The notes: generated by a model from the letters alone, not told the origin. A DNA stretch of 64,000 nt from Candidatus Rokuibacteriota bacterium (GCA_003220685.1 QHTE01000010.1:1-64000); one strand, 5' to 3'; positions 26,264-35,248 are shown, counted from the stretch's first letter. Translations and numbers: made by a program.

Positions 26264-27091
26264 CTACCTGAGGGCCGCCTCCGGCGTGCCGTCCTTCCAC
26301 GGCAGCAGCACTTCGTACGCGCGCAGCAGGCAGTCGTCCGGAAGGCACTCGATCGGCGTGAAGTCGCGGTGGGCGATGTACTCCGGCCGTTTGAATCGCC
26401 GGATGTGGTTGGACACCGCGCAGAGGCTCAGGTAGACGGACACGCGGTTCCACGGCGAGAGGTTCGACGTCGAGGCGTGGACCAGGCACGAGTGGAACAT
26501 GATCATCGACCCCGCCGGCCCCTTGGGCGCCACCAGGCCGCCGCGCTTGATCAGCCGCGTGATCGTCGCATGGTCGATGGTCCACAGCGGATAGCTGGTC
26601 GTCGTGGTGTCGTGCCCGGCCCCGAGGACGCCCAGCTTGTGGCTGCCTGGGATGAACATGAGCGGGCCGTTGAACTCGTTGACCGCGTCCAGGAAGATCG
26701 CGACGTTCATGGCCCGCGCCTCGGGCATCTGGTCGTCGTTGAACCAGGTGCCGAAGTCCTGGTGCCACTGCCACACATCGCCGTCGAAGGCCATCTTGCC
26801 GTTGATCTTGAACTGGTGCATGTAGACCGGCTCGCCGAACACCTGCACCACCGGCTCGACCATCCGGGGATGACGCGCCAGCCGCGCGAAGGGCGCGCTG
26901 TACATGTGCGCGGCGAAATTCGTGCGGACCGCGTCGCTGCCCTTCTCGCGAACGTTCTCGGGCCTCCGCTGCGCGTAGAGCTTCGGTACCTCGTCGGTGA
27001 GCACCTTGATCTCTTCCGGCGTGAACACGCTGGGGAAGAACAGGTAGCCGTCGCGATCGAACTGCTCGAGCTGCGCTGAGGTGAGCTTCAT
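26264..27091 (-). CDS. Phytanoyl-CoA dioxygenase (PhyH)-family 2-oxoglutarate oxygenase
   Basis: 275 residues. The iron motif begins H110-Q-D112 (QWHQDFGTWFND), the distal His is probably in MIMFHSCLVHAST, and the N-terminus LEQFDRDGYLFFPSVFTPEE is typical of PhyH proteins. Members hydroxylate diverse small molecules (ectoine, phytanoyl-CoA, halogenated natural products) using Fe(II) and 2-oxoglutarate. The gene appears monocistronic. It converges on the amidohydrolase remnant with 8 bp between stops. Confidence 0.9.
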   Translation of the reverse strand: MKLTSAQLEQFDRDGYLFFPSVFTPEEIKVLTDEVPKLYAQRRPENVREKGSDAVRTNFAAHMYSAPFARLARHPRMVEPVVQVFGEPVYMHQFKINGKMAFDGDVWQWHQDFGTWFNDDQMPEARAMNVAIFLDAVNEFNGPLMFIPGSHKLGVLGAGHDTTTTSYPLWTIDHATITRLIKRGGLVAPKGPAGSMIMFHSCLVHASTSNLSPWNRVSVYLSLCAVSNHIRRFKRPEYIAHRDFTPIECLPDDCLLRAYEVLLPWKDGTPEAALR

Positions 27092-27144
27092 GGCCTCATC
27101 CTTTCACCGGCCGGCGGCCGACCACGGCCATCAGCATAACAGGA

Positions 27145-28134
27145 TCACTCGAGCACGTGGTCGGCGCGCAACAGCACGGGCCGGGGGACCGCTAGCCCGA
27201 GTGTCTTGGCCGTCCTGAGGTTGACGATGAGCTCGAACCGGCTGGACTGCTCGACCGGTAAGTCAGCCGGCTTCGCGCCTCTGAGGATCTTGTGCACGAG
27301 GTCGGCGGCACGCCGGTAGAGCTCGGCCAGGCTCGGCTCGAACGACATGAGGCCGCCGGCGTCGACGAATTCGCGCATCCCGTACATGACGGGCAGCCGC
27401 TGCCTGGCGGCTAGCTCGACGATCCGCTCCCGGTAGGTGATCAGCACGAAATCGCGCATCACGACGAGGCCATCGAGCCGCTCGCGCCTGGCGGAATCGA
27501 AGACGGACTCGACGTCGCCGGTTCCCTGGATCCCCAAACGCACGACTTGCACGTTCAACTGGCGCCCGATCGCGTCGACGTCCTTCAGCATCGAACCGTA
27601 CACAGGGTTGGCCGGATTGAACACGATCGCGACGCGAGTCGCCCGGGGGACGACCTCCTTGAGGAGCTGGAGCAGCTTGCCCACGGTCTCTTCGGAGAGG
27701 AACGTGGAGCCCGTCACGTTCCCGCCGGGCCGCGCGAGGCCCTCGACCAGCTCGACGCCCACGGCATCGCCGACGCCGACGAACACGATGGGGATGGTCG
27801 TCGTCGCGCGCTTCGCGGCCAGAGCCGCGGGCGTGCTCCAGGCCGAGACGATCAGGTCGACCTTGCTCTGAGCGAGCTCGGCGGCCAGCGCCGGCAGGCG
27901 GTCGTACTTGCCTTCAGCCCAGCGGTATTCGAACGCGAGATTGTCGCCTTCGACGTAGCCGAGCTCCCGCAGCCTGGCACGGAAGACCTGGAAGGACGGC
28001 GCCGGCCCGTCGGACGGCACGAACGGCGAGAGCACACCGATCCGCGCGACCTTTCGCCCCTGCCCTCCGACGGCGCGCGGGGCGGCGACCGCGCCCAGGA
28101 GTGCCACGCCGATGAACGCGCGGCGGCTCGTCAC
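27145..28134 (-). CDS. Orphan ABC substrate-binding protein (ABC_sub_bind/TrpX-like)
   Basis: 329 residues. The N-terminus MTSRRAFIGVALLGAVAAPR carries a twin Arg and a hydrophobic stretch, so Tat or Sec export is likely. The fold landmarks are RIGVLSPFVPSD, RLRELGYVEGDNLAFEYRW, PIVFVGVGDAVGVELVEGLA and RPGGNVTGSTFL, typical of the tryptophan/unknown-ligand family PF04392. No permease or ATPase lies nearby, which is common for this family. Its start overlaps the frame of the broken epimerase gene by 4 nt. Confidence 0.85.
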   Translation of the reverse strand: MTSRRAFIGVALLGAVAAPRAVGGQGRKVARIGVLSPFVPSDGPAPSFQVFRARLRELGYVEGDNLAFEYRWAEGKYDRLPALAAELAQSKVDLIVSAWSTPAALAAKRATTTIPIVFVGVGDAVGVELVEGLARPGGNVTGSTFLSEETVGKLLQLLKEVVPRATRVAIVFNPANPVYGSMLKDVDAIGRQLNVQVVRLGIQGTGDVESVFDSARRERLDGLVVMRDFVLITYRERIVELAARQRLPVMYGMREFVDAGGLMSFEPSLAELYRRAADLVHKILRGAKPADLPVEQSSRFELIVNLRTAKTLGLAVPRPVLLRADHVLE

Positions 28135-28153
28135 TCGGTGGTCCCGCCGGCCG

Positions 28154-28985
28154 TCACGCCTTCTGCGCCCGGCGCGCGATGGCGGCGATGGCGTCGGCGA
28201 AGTTCACCTGGCTGTCGTCCTGCGGCTCGTAGCCGATCTTCGTCCGGGCGCTGGCGAGGCTCCAGAAGCGGTGCGTGTTGCCGCTGATGCCGTAGACGAT
28301 CAGGAACGGCACGCCGTGCTCGTCGGTGATGTCCGGGGTCTCGACCATGCGAATCGCCTGCTGGACCTGATCGCGCCGCGAGAGATAGGCGCCGAGCGCC
28401 CGGTGCATCACCTTGATGTCGCCCGGCTTCACGTGACTGCACGACCTCGAGCTTCCTGCCGTCGACCTTACCGGTCGCGAAGACGAAGCCGAGCAGCTCG
28501 TAGGCCGCCTTGGCCCAGCCGTACCAGTTGTCGGAGCGCGGCGGCATCTCCGGCGTGACCATGTCGACCCGGCCGTCCCAGACCAACCGCTCGTAGTAGT
28601 CGGCGGCGTGGTTGGAGCTGGCCACCACCACGCGGCGCACACCCTCCTCGAGAGCGACGCGATAGACGTTGTAGGCGAGGGCGACGTTCTGGTGCTCGGC
28701 CCAGAACTTCGCGTCGTTGTTCTCCTGCCACGTCGTCGCGTCCATGCCCGGCGCGCGCACGTAGCCCAGGTGAATGACGGCGTCGGCGCCGCGGAAGTGC
28801 TGGCGATACTGGTTCCGGTCGGGATTGGTCAGGTCGGCGACCACCAGCCCCGCCACCTTCTCGCCGCTCCGGGTCGTGGGGCTGACGTCGATCGGCACCA
28901 CGTCCCAGCGCTCGGTGAGCTCCTTGAACATCCGCTGGCCGACATACCCGGCCGCGCCCGTGATCACGACTCGTCTCTTGGCCAT
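28154..28985 (-). pseudogene. NAD-dependent epimerase/dehydratase-like gene with a frameshift
   Basis: From the ATG at 28985 the Rossmann start VVITGAAGYVGQRMFKEL (GxxGxxG) and SDNWYGWAKAAYELL (YxxxK) are intact, ending GRKLEVVQ at about 28437. There the frame changes. The C-terminal half continues in another frame as KPGDIKVMHRALGAYLSRRD to the stop at 28154. Relatives as I recall them have a short Arg-containing segment between the two halves that is absent here, so a small deletion as well as a frame change is likely. The full-length enzyme would be a short-chain sugar or steroid-type oxidoreductase. The catalytic Tyr and Lys are retained. Confidence 0.75.
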
Positions 28986-29122
28986 GGCCCCCTCTCCCTT
29001 TCAGCCCTGCACTATGGCGATCCCGCCGAGGATCGTCAACGCCGTCTCATGCGGCCCGCCACCCTTTTGCGCCGGCGGCGCGTATAACTATCGAGAGGTG
29101 GGATCATAGCGCTGGTGACGAC

Positions 29123-29851
29123 GTGAGCAAGACCGATACCCCGACAGCCACGGCCGAGCGCATCGCAGCGCTCGACTGGCGCGGCATCGCCGCCGCGCTC
29201 GATGCCCACGGCTGCGCCGTCGTCAACGGCCTGCTATCGCCGGAGGCGTGCGCCGCGCTGGCCGTGAGCTACGACGTGGACGGCGCGTTCCGCTCGCGCA
29301 TCGTGATGGCGCAGCACGGCTTCGGGCGCGGCGAGTACAAGTACTTCGCCTACCCGCTGCCCCCGGTGGTCGGCGAGCTTCGCGCGGCCATGTACCCGCC
29401 GCTCGCGGCCCTCGCGAACCACTGGAACGCGGCGATGGGCATCGCGGTGCGCTACCCGGGCACGCTCGCCGAGTTCCTCGACCGCTGCCATCGCGCCGGC
29501 CAGACCAAGCCGACGCCGCTCGTCCTGCGCTACGCCGAGGGCGACTACAACTGCCTGCACCAGGACGTGTACGGCGAGCACCTGTTTCCGATCCAGGCCA
29601 CGGTGCTCCTCGCCGAGCCGGGACGCGACTTCACGGGCGGCGAGTTCGTGCTGGCCGAGCAGCGCCCGCGCATGCAGTCGCGCGTCGAGGTGGTCCCGCT
29701 CGATCGGGGCGATTGCGTCATCTTCCCGGTTCGCCATCGGCCCGTGCGGGGCTCGCGCGGGAGCTATCGCGTCACCATGCGCCACGGCGTGAGCCGGCTC
29801 CGCTCGGGCCACCGTCACACGCTCGGCATCATCTTCCACGACGCCCGATGA
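29123..29851 (+). CDS. 2-oxoglutarate/Fe(II) oxygenase paired with AlkB
   Basis: 242 residues. The iron-binding His and Asp are H146 and D148 (NCLHQDVYGEHLFP). The region FTGGEFVLAEQRPRMQSR and the basic RGSRGSYRVTMRHGVSRL contain the distal His and the 2OG-binding Arg. It starts with GTG at 29123; a TATAAC (29083-29088) could be the -10 of a promoter about 35 nt upstream. The alkB gene begins 14 nt downstream. Such a pair of 2OG oxygenases recurs beside alkylation-repair genes, so a role in nucleic-acid or protein demethylation is possible but not proven. Confidence 0.8.
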   Translation: MSKTDTPTATAERIAALDWRGIAAALDAHGCAVVNGLLSPEACAALAVSYDVDGAFRSRIVMAQHGFGRGEYKYFAYPLPPVVGELRAAMYPPLAALANHWNAAMGIAVRYPGTLAEFLDRCHRAGQTKPTPLVLRYAEGDYNCLHQDVYGEHLFPIQATVLLAEPGRDFTGGEFVLAEQRPRMQSRVEVVPLDRGDCVIFPVRHRPVRGSRGSYRVTMRHGVSRLRSGHRHTLGIIFHDAR

Positions 29852-29864
29852 AGCACGACGCTCG

Positions 29865-30539
29865 ATGAAGGGCCGGCGCGGCGGGGCCACCGGCGATCTG
29901 TTCGGCAGCGCGCCGCCGGCGGGCGCGGGAGCGGAGCCGCTCGCCGAGGGCGCGACGATCCTCAGGCGGTTCGCCGAGGCGGCGGCGCCGGCGCTCGTCG
30001 AGGCGATCGAGCGCGTCGTCGCGGCGGCGCCCTTCCGCCACATGGTCACGCCGGGCGGCTACACGATGTCGATCGCGATGACCAACTGCGGCCGCCTCGG
30101 CTGGGTGACCGACCGCAGCGGCTATCGCTACACGACGACCGATCCGACGACCCGTCGGCCCTGGCCTGCGCTGCCCGCCGTCTTCCGCGACGTCGCCACG
30201 CGCGCCGCGGCCGCCGCCGGGTTTGCCGAGTTCGAGCCCGACGCGTGCCTGATCAACCGCTACGAGCCGCGCGCGCGGCTCTCGCTGCACCAGGACCGCA
30301 ACGAGCGGGACTTCTCGGCGCCCATCGTCTCGGTCTCGCTGGGGCTGCGGGCCGTCTTTCTCTTTGGCGGCGCGCGGCGCCAGGATCGGCCGCGCCGCAT
30401 CCGGCTCGAGAGCGGCGACGTCGTCGTGTGGGGCGGCCCGACGCGCCTCGCCTTCCACGGCGTGGCGCCGCTGCCCGACGGCGAGCACCCGCTCACCGGC
30501 CGTCATCGGATCAATCTGACCTTCCGAAAGGCCGGCTAG
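29865..30539 (+). CDS. alkB: AlkB-type DNA oxidative demethylase
   Basis: 224 residues with all AlkB landmarks: nucleotide-recognition lid FRHMVTPGGYTMSIAMTNCG, then YRYTTTDP, N131-R132-Y133 binding 2-oxoglutarate, H142-Q-D144 for iron (SLHQDRNE), distal H198 (LAFHGVAPL), and the final RHRINLTFR arginines. The enzyme oxidises 1-methyladenine and 3-methylcytosine so that the methyl leaves as formaldehyde. It follows a second 2OG oxygenase by 14 nt, and both likely sit on one transcript. The start is the ATG at 29865; another ATG at 29848 is out of frame. Confidence 0.95.
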   Translation: MKGRRGGATGDLFGSAPPAGAGAEPLAEGATILRRFAEAAAPALVEAIERVVAAAPFRHMVTPGGYTMSIAMTNCGRLGWVTDRSGYRYTTTDPTTRRPWPALPAVFRDVATRAAAAAGFAEFEPDACLINRYEPRARLSLHQDRNERDFSAPIVSVSLGLRAVFLFGGARRQDRPRRIRLESGDVVVWGGPTRLAFHGVAPLPDGEHPLTGRHRINLTFRKAG

Positions 30540-30640
30540 CGAGATCCCGCGGCTCGGGGCTATCCCTCCCGGCAGTGCACGCTGCAGAGTCGCGGGGCCG
30601 GGGCCCCGGCGGCCGAGCCCGCCTACGATCGGAGGAGCCC

Positions 30641-31264
30641 GTGAAGATCGCACGCGTCGAGCCGTTTCACGTCGAGTGGGGCGCCGGCCGGAACCGGAGC
30701 GCGTGGGTCCGCATCTGGACCGGCGACGGCGCGTACGGCCTCGGCGAGGCGAGCCCCATGGTGCACGGCAGCGCCTCGCTCGAGATCATCGAGGAACCCG
30801 TGCAGCACTATCACGTGGAGAGCTTCGCCAAGGTGGCCGCGGCCCTCGACATCGCCGTCTCGGCCGGCGAGCAGGAATACACGCTGCAGGGCATCAAGCG
30901 GTTGATCGAGGCGGGCGTGGACATCGTGCAGCCGGACATCGTGAAGACGGGCGGCTTCACCGGCCTCGGCGACATGGCCGCGCTGGCCCGGGCCTACGGC
31001 GTCGACTTCGTGCCGCACCAGACGCAGCCGTCGATCGGCCACACCGCGAACCTGCACTTCGTGGCGTCGCTCACGCATTCGCACCACCCGGCGGAGTACA
31101 ACGGGCCGTACCAGGTGCAGGATGTCGTGTTCCGCACGCCGGTGCGGCTCGTGAAGGGGAAGTTCGTCCTCTCCGACGCGCCCGGGCTCGGGCTCGAGCT
31201 CGACGAGGCCGAGCTGACGAAGCGGACGATTCCCTGGACGTCGTCGGCGCCCGGCGCCCGGTAG
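30641..31264 (+). pseudogene. Enolase-superfamily gene with an in-frame internal deletion
   Basis: GTG at 30641 with a GGAGGA Shine-Dalgarno sequence. The 207-residue product begins MKIARVEPFHVEWGAGRNRS and GEASPMVHG, typical of the N-terminal domain, then jumps directly to the barrel's second half (LEIIEEPVQHYHVESFAKVA, AVSAGEQEYTLQGIKRLIEA, DIVQPDIVKTGGFTG, VPHQTQPSIGHTANLH). Family proteins are 370-410 residues; some 160-170 residues are missing, including the Lys-x-Lys base and the first metal-binding Asp. The reading frame is preserved, so a shortened protein could be made. It would have lost catalysis. The intact paralogue at 55688-56926 shows the full layout. Confidence 0.85.
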
Positions 31265-31299
31265 GACCAACGTCCCATCGCCCTGCGCACGGGAGGCCT

Positions 31300-31485
31300 G
31301 GCTGCACCACCTACTATCGGGTCACCGATCCGGGGTCGGGCCGGATGTACTACACCGACGACGTCAAGCGAAGCGGGAGCGCCGTCATGCTCAGGGACGC
31401 CAAGACCGGCGCCGAAGTCGCGCTGCCGGCCTCGGAAGTGCTGCAGATCTCGAGCGAGGACTTCCAGAAGAACACGGCTAAGTAG
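31300..31485 (+). pseudogene. Small lipoprotein gene lacking its signal peptide
   Basis: The frame reads GCTTYYRVTDPGSGRMYYTD ... LPASEVLQISSEDFQKNTAK. The GC at 31300-31305 looks like the end of a lipobox, and the rest resembles the mature part of a small proteobacterial-type lipoprotein with YYxVTDP and YYTDDV motifs. Upstream, the frame has no ATG, GTG or TTG and no hydrophobic stretch back to the enolase-superfamily stop at 31264. Only an internal ATG at 31345 could start. The signal peptide thus seems deleted. Its last 8 bp overlap the convergent amidohydrolase. Confidence 0.6.
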
Positions 31486-32692
31486 ACGACCACGGCGTCG
31501 ACGTCAGCCGCAGGAAGCGGCTCGCGTTCTCCCACATCAGCTTGCGCGTCGCGGTCTCGCCGAGCTCGGTCCGCCACGCGATCACCGAGTCGGCGTGGTC
31601 GGGGAAGATCGTCTCCGGGTGCGGGTAGTCCGACGCGAACATCAGCACGTGATCGCCGAGCAGGTCGATCGCGGCCTTCGTCAGCGCCACCCCCTCCGAC
31701 AGGTCGATGCTCACGAAGACGCGCCCCATCTGCGCGTACTCGAGCGGCGTGTGCTTCAGCGCGGGCGAGACCGAGCCGCGCACGTAGTCGATCTGGCGCG
31801 TCAGCCGCACCAGCCAGTGCGGCAGCCAGCCGTGTCCGCTCTCGAGCGCGCCGATCCGCAGGCGCGGGAAGCGATCGAGCATCCCGCCCATCAGCATGAA
31901 CGACAAGAACCGCTGGCCGCCCCACGTCTGGCCGGCGCAGCGCCCCATCGCGGGGTTGTCCCAGATGTCGCGATAGCCCGGGAAGTACGGCGTCTCGATC
32001 GTGAACGCGTGGAACATGATCGGCAGGTCGGCCTCGTCCGCGGCGGCCCAGATGGGCTCGAGATCCGGATCGTCGATCGGCATGCCCTCGGGCAAGAGCG
32101 GCCACACCGCGGCGACCCAGTCTTCCCGCGCGTGCTCCTTGATCGTCTGCGCGCTCCAGGCCGGATCGCTCGCGAGCGCCAGGATCATGCTCTTGAGCCG
32201 GCGTGAGTCCGCCGAGCAGTAGTCGGCCATGTAGCGGTGGTACGCGCGATACAGGCCGTGCGCCAGGTGCGGCGCCAGCGCCGGCGCGCCGTACGCCCAC
32301 GGCCCGGGGATGATGAAGTCGATGTCCCGGCCCTCGAGATCCATGTCGCGCAGGCGGCCGCGCCCGTTGTCTTCGGCGACGCGCGGAGTGATCGGCTGCC
32401 GCGTGACCATCTGCGTGCGTCCCGACAGAAACCCGCGGTCGCCTTCGGATGCCGCGGCCGGCGCCGCCTTCTCGCCGGCCACCCGCTGCAGGCGAACCGG
32501 TCTCACCGAGAGAATCGTGGTGCTGCCGACGTCCTCGGCGTCGCCATGGCCGGCCGCCGTCTTGACCGTTCGCCGGTAGGGCTGGAGATCGTCCATCCGC
32601 TGCTGGAGCGCCTTGTCCGCGTAGCGCAGCAGCACGTCGAGCGACGGATTCACGTGCGTGTCCGAATCGATCACCCGAAACCCCTGTCTCAT
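31478..32692 (-). CDS. Amidohydrolase_2-family metal-dependent hydrolase
   Basis: 404 residues. The N-terminal strand VIDSDTHVNP carries DxH in the place of the HxH metal motif, as in many family members. Later landmarks are PIMFHAFTIETPYFPG with the barrel His, RIGALESGHGWLPHWLVR, and HVLMFASDYPHPETIFPD with the final Asp. It belongs with ACMSD-like decarboxylases/hydrolases. A basic insert (QRVAGEKAAPAAASEGDRGF, about residues 69-88) lies before the first barrel helix. It is divergent from the MFS gene at 32790, 97 bp apart, and looks intact. Confidence 0.88.
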   Translation of the reverse strand: MRQGFRVIDSDTHVNPSLDVLLRYADKALQQRMDDLQPYRRTVKTAAGHGDAEDVGSTTILSVRPVRLQRVAGEKAAPAAASEGDRGFLSGRTQMVTRQPITPRVAEDNGRGRLRDMDLEGRDIDFIIPGPWAYGAPALAPHLAHGLYRAYHRYMADYCSADSRRLKSMILALASDPAWSAQTIKEHAREDWVAAVWPLLPEGMPIDDPDLEPIWAAADEADLPIMFHAFTIETPYFPGYRDIWDNPAMGRCAGQTWGGQRFLSFMLMGGMLDRFPRLRIGALESGHGWLPHWLVRLTRQIDYVRGSVSPALKHTPLEYAQMGRVFVSIDLSEGVALTKAAIDLLGDHVLMFASDYPHPETIFPDHADSVIAWRTELGETATRKLMWENASRFLRLTSTPWSST

Positions 32693-32774
32693 CGCGCCCT
32701 CCGTGGGCCAGACAGTACCACGCGACGACCTTCGTCACGCGCGACTGTTCGGAGGCGCGCCTCGGCCGGCCGTC

Positions 32775-32783
32775 TGCTACGAT
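32775..32783 (+). promoter_or_regulatory. Extended -10 promoter giving a probably leaderless mRNA
   Basis: TGCTACGAT forms an extended -10 (TGn plus TACGAT, 32778-32783), six bases before the GTG at 32790. No -35 is visible, as expected for extended -10 promoters, and no Shine-Dalgarno sequence precedes the GTG. Confidence 0.45.
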
Positions 32784-32789
32784 TCCGCG

Positions 32790-33989
32790 GTGCTGTTCGC
32801 CCATCCCGCGTTCGCGCTGCTCTGGTGCTCGCGGGTGTTCTCCAACGTCGCGTTCAACATGCTGGGGGTCGCGGTCGGCTGGCAGCTCTACGAGCTGACC
32901 GGCAGCGCGCTGGACCTCGGACTGGTCGGCCTCGCGCAGTTCGCGCCGATCGTGCTGCTCACGTTGATCGTCGGCCAGGTCGCTGACCGCTACGACCGCC
33001 GCTTGATCGCCTCGATCTGCCAGTTCGCCCAGGCGGCGGCGGCCGCGGCGCTCGCGGCCGGCACCGTCTCCGGCCGGCTCGCGAGCGTGGGCATCTTCGC
33101 CACCGTGGCGTTGGTCGGCGGAGCGCGCGCGTTCGAGGGCCCGACCTCCACGGCGCTGGTGTCGGACGTCGTGCCGCGGCCGCTCATCTCGCGCGCGATG
33201 GCCTGGCTGATGTCGGCGACCCAGACAGCGCGCATCGTCGGGCCGGCGCTCGGTGGCTTTCTCTACGTGATCGGCCCGGGGACGACCTACGCCACCGCCG
33301 CCGCGCTGTTCCTGGGCGCGGCGACCAGCGCGGCGATCATCCGGGCACGGCGCGCGTCGCGGATGTCGGAGCCGGTCGTGCTCGAGAGCGTCCTCTCGGG
33401 GCTCGTCTTCATCAGTAACCAGCGCGTGCTGCTCGGCACGATGTCGCTCGACATGTTCGCGGTGCTCCTCGGCGGGGGCGCCACGGCCCTGCTCCCGATC
33501 TACGCGCGCGACATTCTGGGCACGGGCCCGGCCGGGCTCGGGTTCCTGCGCTCGGCGCCGGCGGTCGGCGCGCTCGCGACGTCGATATTCCTGGCGTACC
33601 GTCCCCTGCGGTGGCGCATCGGGCGAACCATGTTTCGCGCCGTCATCGTCTTCGGCGTGGCGACCGTGGCGTTCAGCCTCTCGTCCAGCTTCGCCGTCTC
33701 GTTCGCCGCGCTCGCGGTCCTGGGCGCGGCCGACGTCGTGAGCGTCGTGATCCGCGCCTCGCTCGTGCAGATCCGGACCCCCGGCGAGATGCTGGGCCGC
33801 GTGAGCGCCGTGCACTCGCTCTTCACCGGCACCTCGAACCAGCTGGGCGCGTTCGAGGCCGGCCTCGTCGCCGCCCTCGTCGGCGCCGTGCCGGCCGTCC
33901 TCCTCGGCGGGCTCGGCACGATCGCGATCGCCGTCCTCTGGATGGTCCGTTTCCCCGACCTTCGCCGAATCCGCGAGTTCGAAGACTAG
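32790..33989 (+). CDS. MFS exporter (Bcr/enterobactin-exporter-like)
   Basis: 399 residues from the GTG at 32790, about twelve spans. It begins LFAHPAFALLWCSRVFSNVA and has an MFS loop GQVADRYDRRLIAS between spans 2 and 3. The proteins it resembles (MFS_3 type) export siderophores or drugs. The open frame extends 132 nt upstream into a hydrophilic stretch across the divergent promoter region, so the GTG just after the extended -10 is preferred. The gene ends 140 bp before the nucleoside-permease operon. Confidence 0.82.
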   Translation: MLFAHPAFALLWCSRVFSNVAFNMLGVAVGWQLYELTGSALDLGLVGLAQFAPIVLLTLIVGQVADRYDRRLIASICQFAQAAAAAALAAGTVSGRLASVGIFATVALVGGARAFEGPTSTALVSDVVPRPLISRAMAWLMSATQTARIVGPALGGFLYVIGPGTTYATAAALFLGAATSAAIIRARRASRMSEPVVLESVLSGLVFISNQRVLLGTMSLDMFAVLLGGGATALLPIYARDILGTGPAGLGFLRSAPAVGALATSIFLAYRPLRWRIGRTMFRAVIVFGVATVAFSLSSSFAVSFAALAVLGAADVVSVVIRASLVQIRTPGEMLGRVSAVHSLFTGTSNQLGAFEAGLVAALVGAVPAVLLGGLGTIAIAVLWMVRFPDLRRIREFED

Positions 33990-34093
33990 CCGCGACGCGT
34001 GGGGCGGGGGGCGGCCGCCCACGCCCTCGCGGCTGCGCTTCGGGCTCAGCCCCCGAGAGGGAACCAAAAAGCAACAGCGACGGACAGGCGGCG

Positions 34094-34123
34094 TCGACAT
34101 CGCCGCGGAGCGTGCGCGATAAT
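34094..34123 (+). promoter_or_regulatory. Promoter of the nucleoside-permease operon; leaderless start predicted
   Basis: TCGACA (34094-34099), 18 nt, GATAAT (34118-34123): 5/6 and 5/6 consensus matches. The ATG at 34130 begins six bases after the -10 and has no Shine-Dalgarno sequence, so transcription and translation would start at about the same base. Confidence 0.6.
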
Positions 34124-34129
34124 CCCGGG

Positions 34130-35248
34130 ATGCCGGGAGCGGTGTGGGGTCGCGCGCGGCACGGTTGGGTCGTTCCGGCGCTGTTGCCGGCGATCAACCT
34201 CGCGCTCGCGCTGCTCCTGTCGGCGGTCGTCGTGCTGCTGATCGGCGAGAGCCCCACGCGCGCGCTCCGGCTCTTGACGAGCGGCGCGTTCGGCAACGGC
34301 GAGGCGATCGGCTACACGCTCTACTACGCGACCAACTTCATCTTCACCGGCCTGGCCGTGGCCGTCGCCTTCCACGGGGGGCTCTTCAACATCGGCGCGG
34401 AAGGCCAGGCCTACATCGGCGGCCTCCCGGTGGCGCTCCTCTGCCTCGGCGCCGGCGGCTGGCCGACCGGGCTGGTCATCGCCGCTGCCGTCGTCGCGGC
34501 CGCAGCCGGCGGCGCCGCCTGGGCGTTCGTGCCCGCGTGGCTACAGGCCAAGCGCGGTAGCCACGTCGTGATCACGACGATCATGTTCAACTTCATCGCC
34601 TCCGCGGTGATGACGCACCTGCTCGTCAACGTCCTGATCAAGCCGGGCCAGCAATCGCCGGAGACGCGCGAGTTCGCGCCGAGCACGTGGATGCCGCAGC
34701 TCCACGATCTGGCCAGAGCGATCGGCTGGGAGATCGGCCGCTCGCCGGTCAATCTCTCGCTGATCCTGGCGCTGGCGGCCGGCGGGCTCGTCTGGCTCTA
34801 TCTCTGGCACACGCGCTGGGGCTACGAGCTGCGCGCCCTCGGCCACAATGAGACGGCCGCGATCTACGGCGGCATCCAGCCCGCGCGCACGGTGATCGTG
34901 GCCATGACGGTCTCCGGCGCGCTGGCCGGGCTGATGAGCCTGAACGAGGTCATGGGGGTGCAGCACCGTCTGCTGCTGAACTTTCCCGGCGGCGCCGGCT
35001 ACGTCGGCATTGCGGTGGCGCTGATGGGGCGCAACCATCCGGTCGGCATCGTGATCGCCGCGGTGCTGTTCGGCGCTCTCTACCAGGGCGGCTCGGAGCT
35101 CTCGTTCGACATGCCGAAGCTCACGCGCGACATGGTCGTGGTGATCCAGGGGCTGATCATCCTGGTCTGCGGCGCGCTCGAGCACGCGCTGCGAGCGCCC
35201 CTCGACGCGCTCTTCCGCCAGCCGGCGCGCGCGAGCGCCGGGAGCTGA
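34130..35248 (+). CDS. BMP-type nucleoside ABC permease 1
   Basis: 372 residues, about eight or nine spans. FNIGAEGQAYIGGL and the later MGVQHRLLLNFPGGAGYVGIAVALMGRNHP are hallmarks of the BmpB/YufP permease family that works with PnrA-type receptors (quoted as two adjoining motifs, MGVQHRLLLNF and GYVGIAVALMGRNHP). The start is the ATG following the promoter at 34094-34123; the open frame upstream overlaps the MFS gene in another frame. It forms the channel with the permease beginning at 35263. The receptor and ATPase are at 20948-23579. Confidence 0.92.
   Translation: MPGAVWGRARHGWVVPALLPAINLALALLLSAVVVLLIGESPTRALRLLTSGAFGNGEAIGYTLYYATNFIFTGLAVAVAFHGGLFNIGAEGQAYIGGLPVALLCLGAGGWPTGLVIAAAVVAAAAGGAAWAFVPAWLQAKRGSHVVITTIMFNFIASAVMTHLLVNVLIKPGQQSPETREFAPSTWMPQLHDLARAIGWEIGRSPVNLSLILALAAGGLVWLYLWHTRWGYELRALGHNETAAIYGGIQPARTVIVAMTVSGALAGLMSLNEVMGVQHRLLLNFPGGAGYVGIAVALMGRNHPVGIVIAAVLFGALYQGGSELSFDMPKLTRDMVVVIQGLIILVCGALEHALRAPLDALFRQPARASAGS

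Noticed and set aside
30590..30612. CCGGGGCCCCGG palindrome before the shortened enolase-superfamily gene
   Set aside because: Short, and GC palindromes of this size recur throughout the window; no T-tract or gene-end logic beyond what chance gives.
31350..34100. 916-codon minus-strand frame across the amidohydrolase and MFS genes
   Set aside because: Low-complexity Arg/Ala/Asp composition, and it covers two well-supported genes in other frames.
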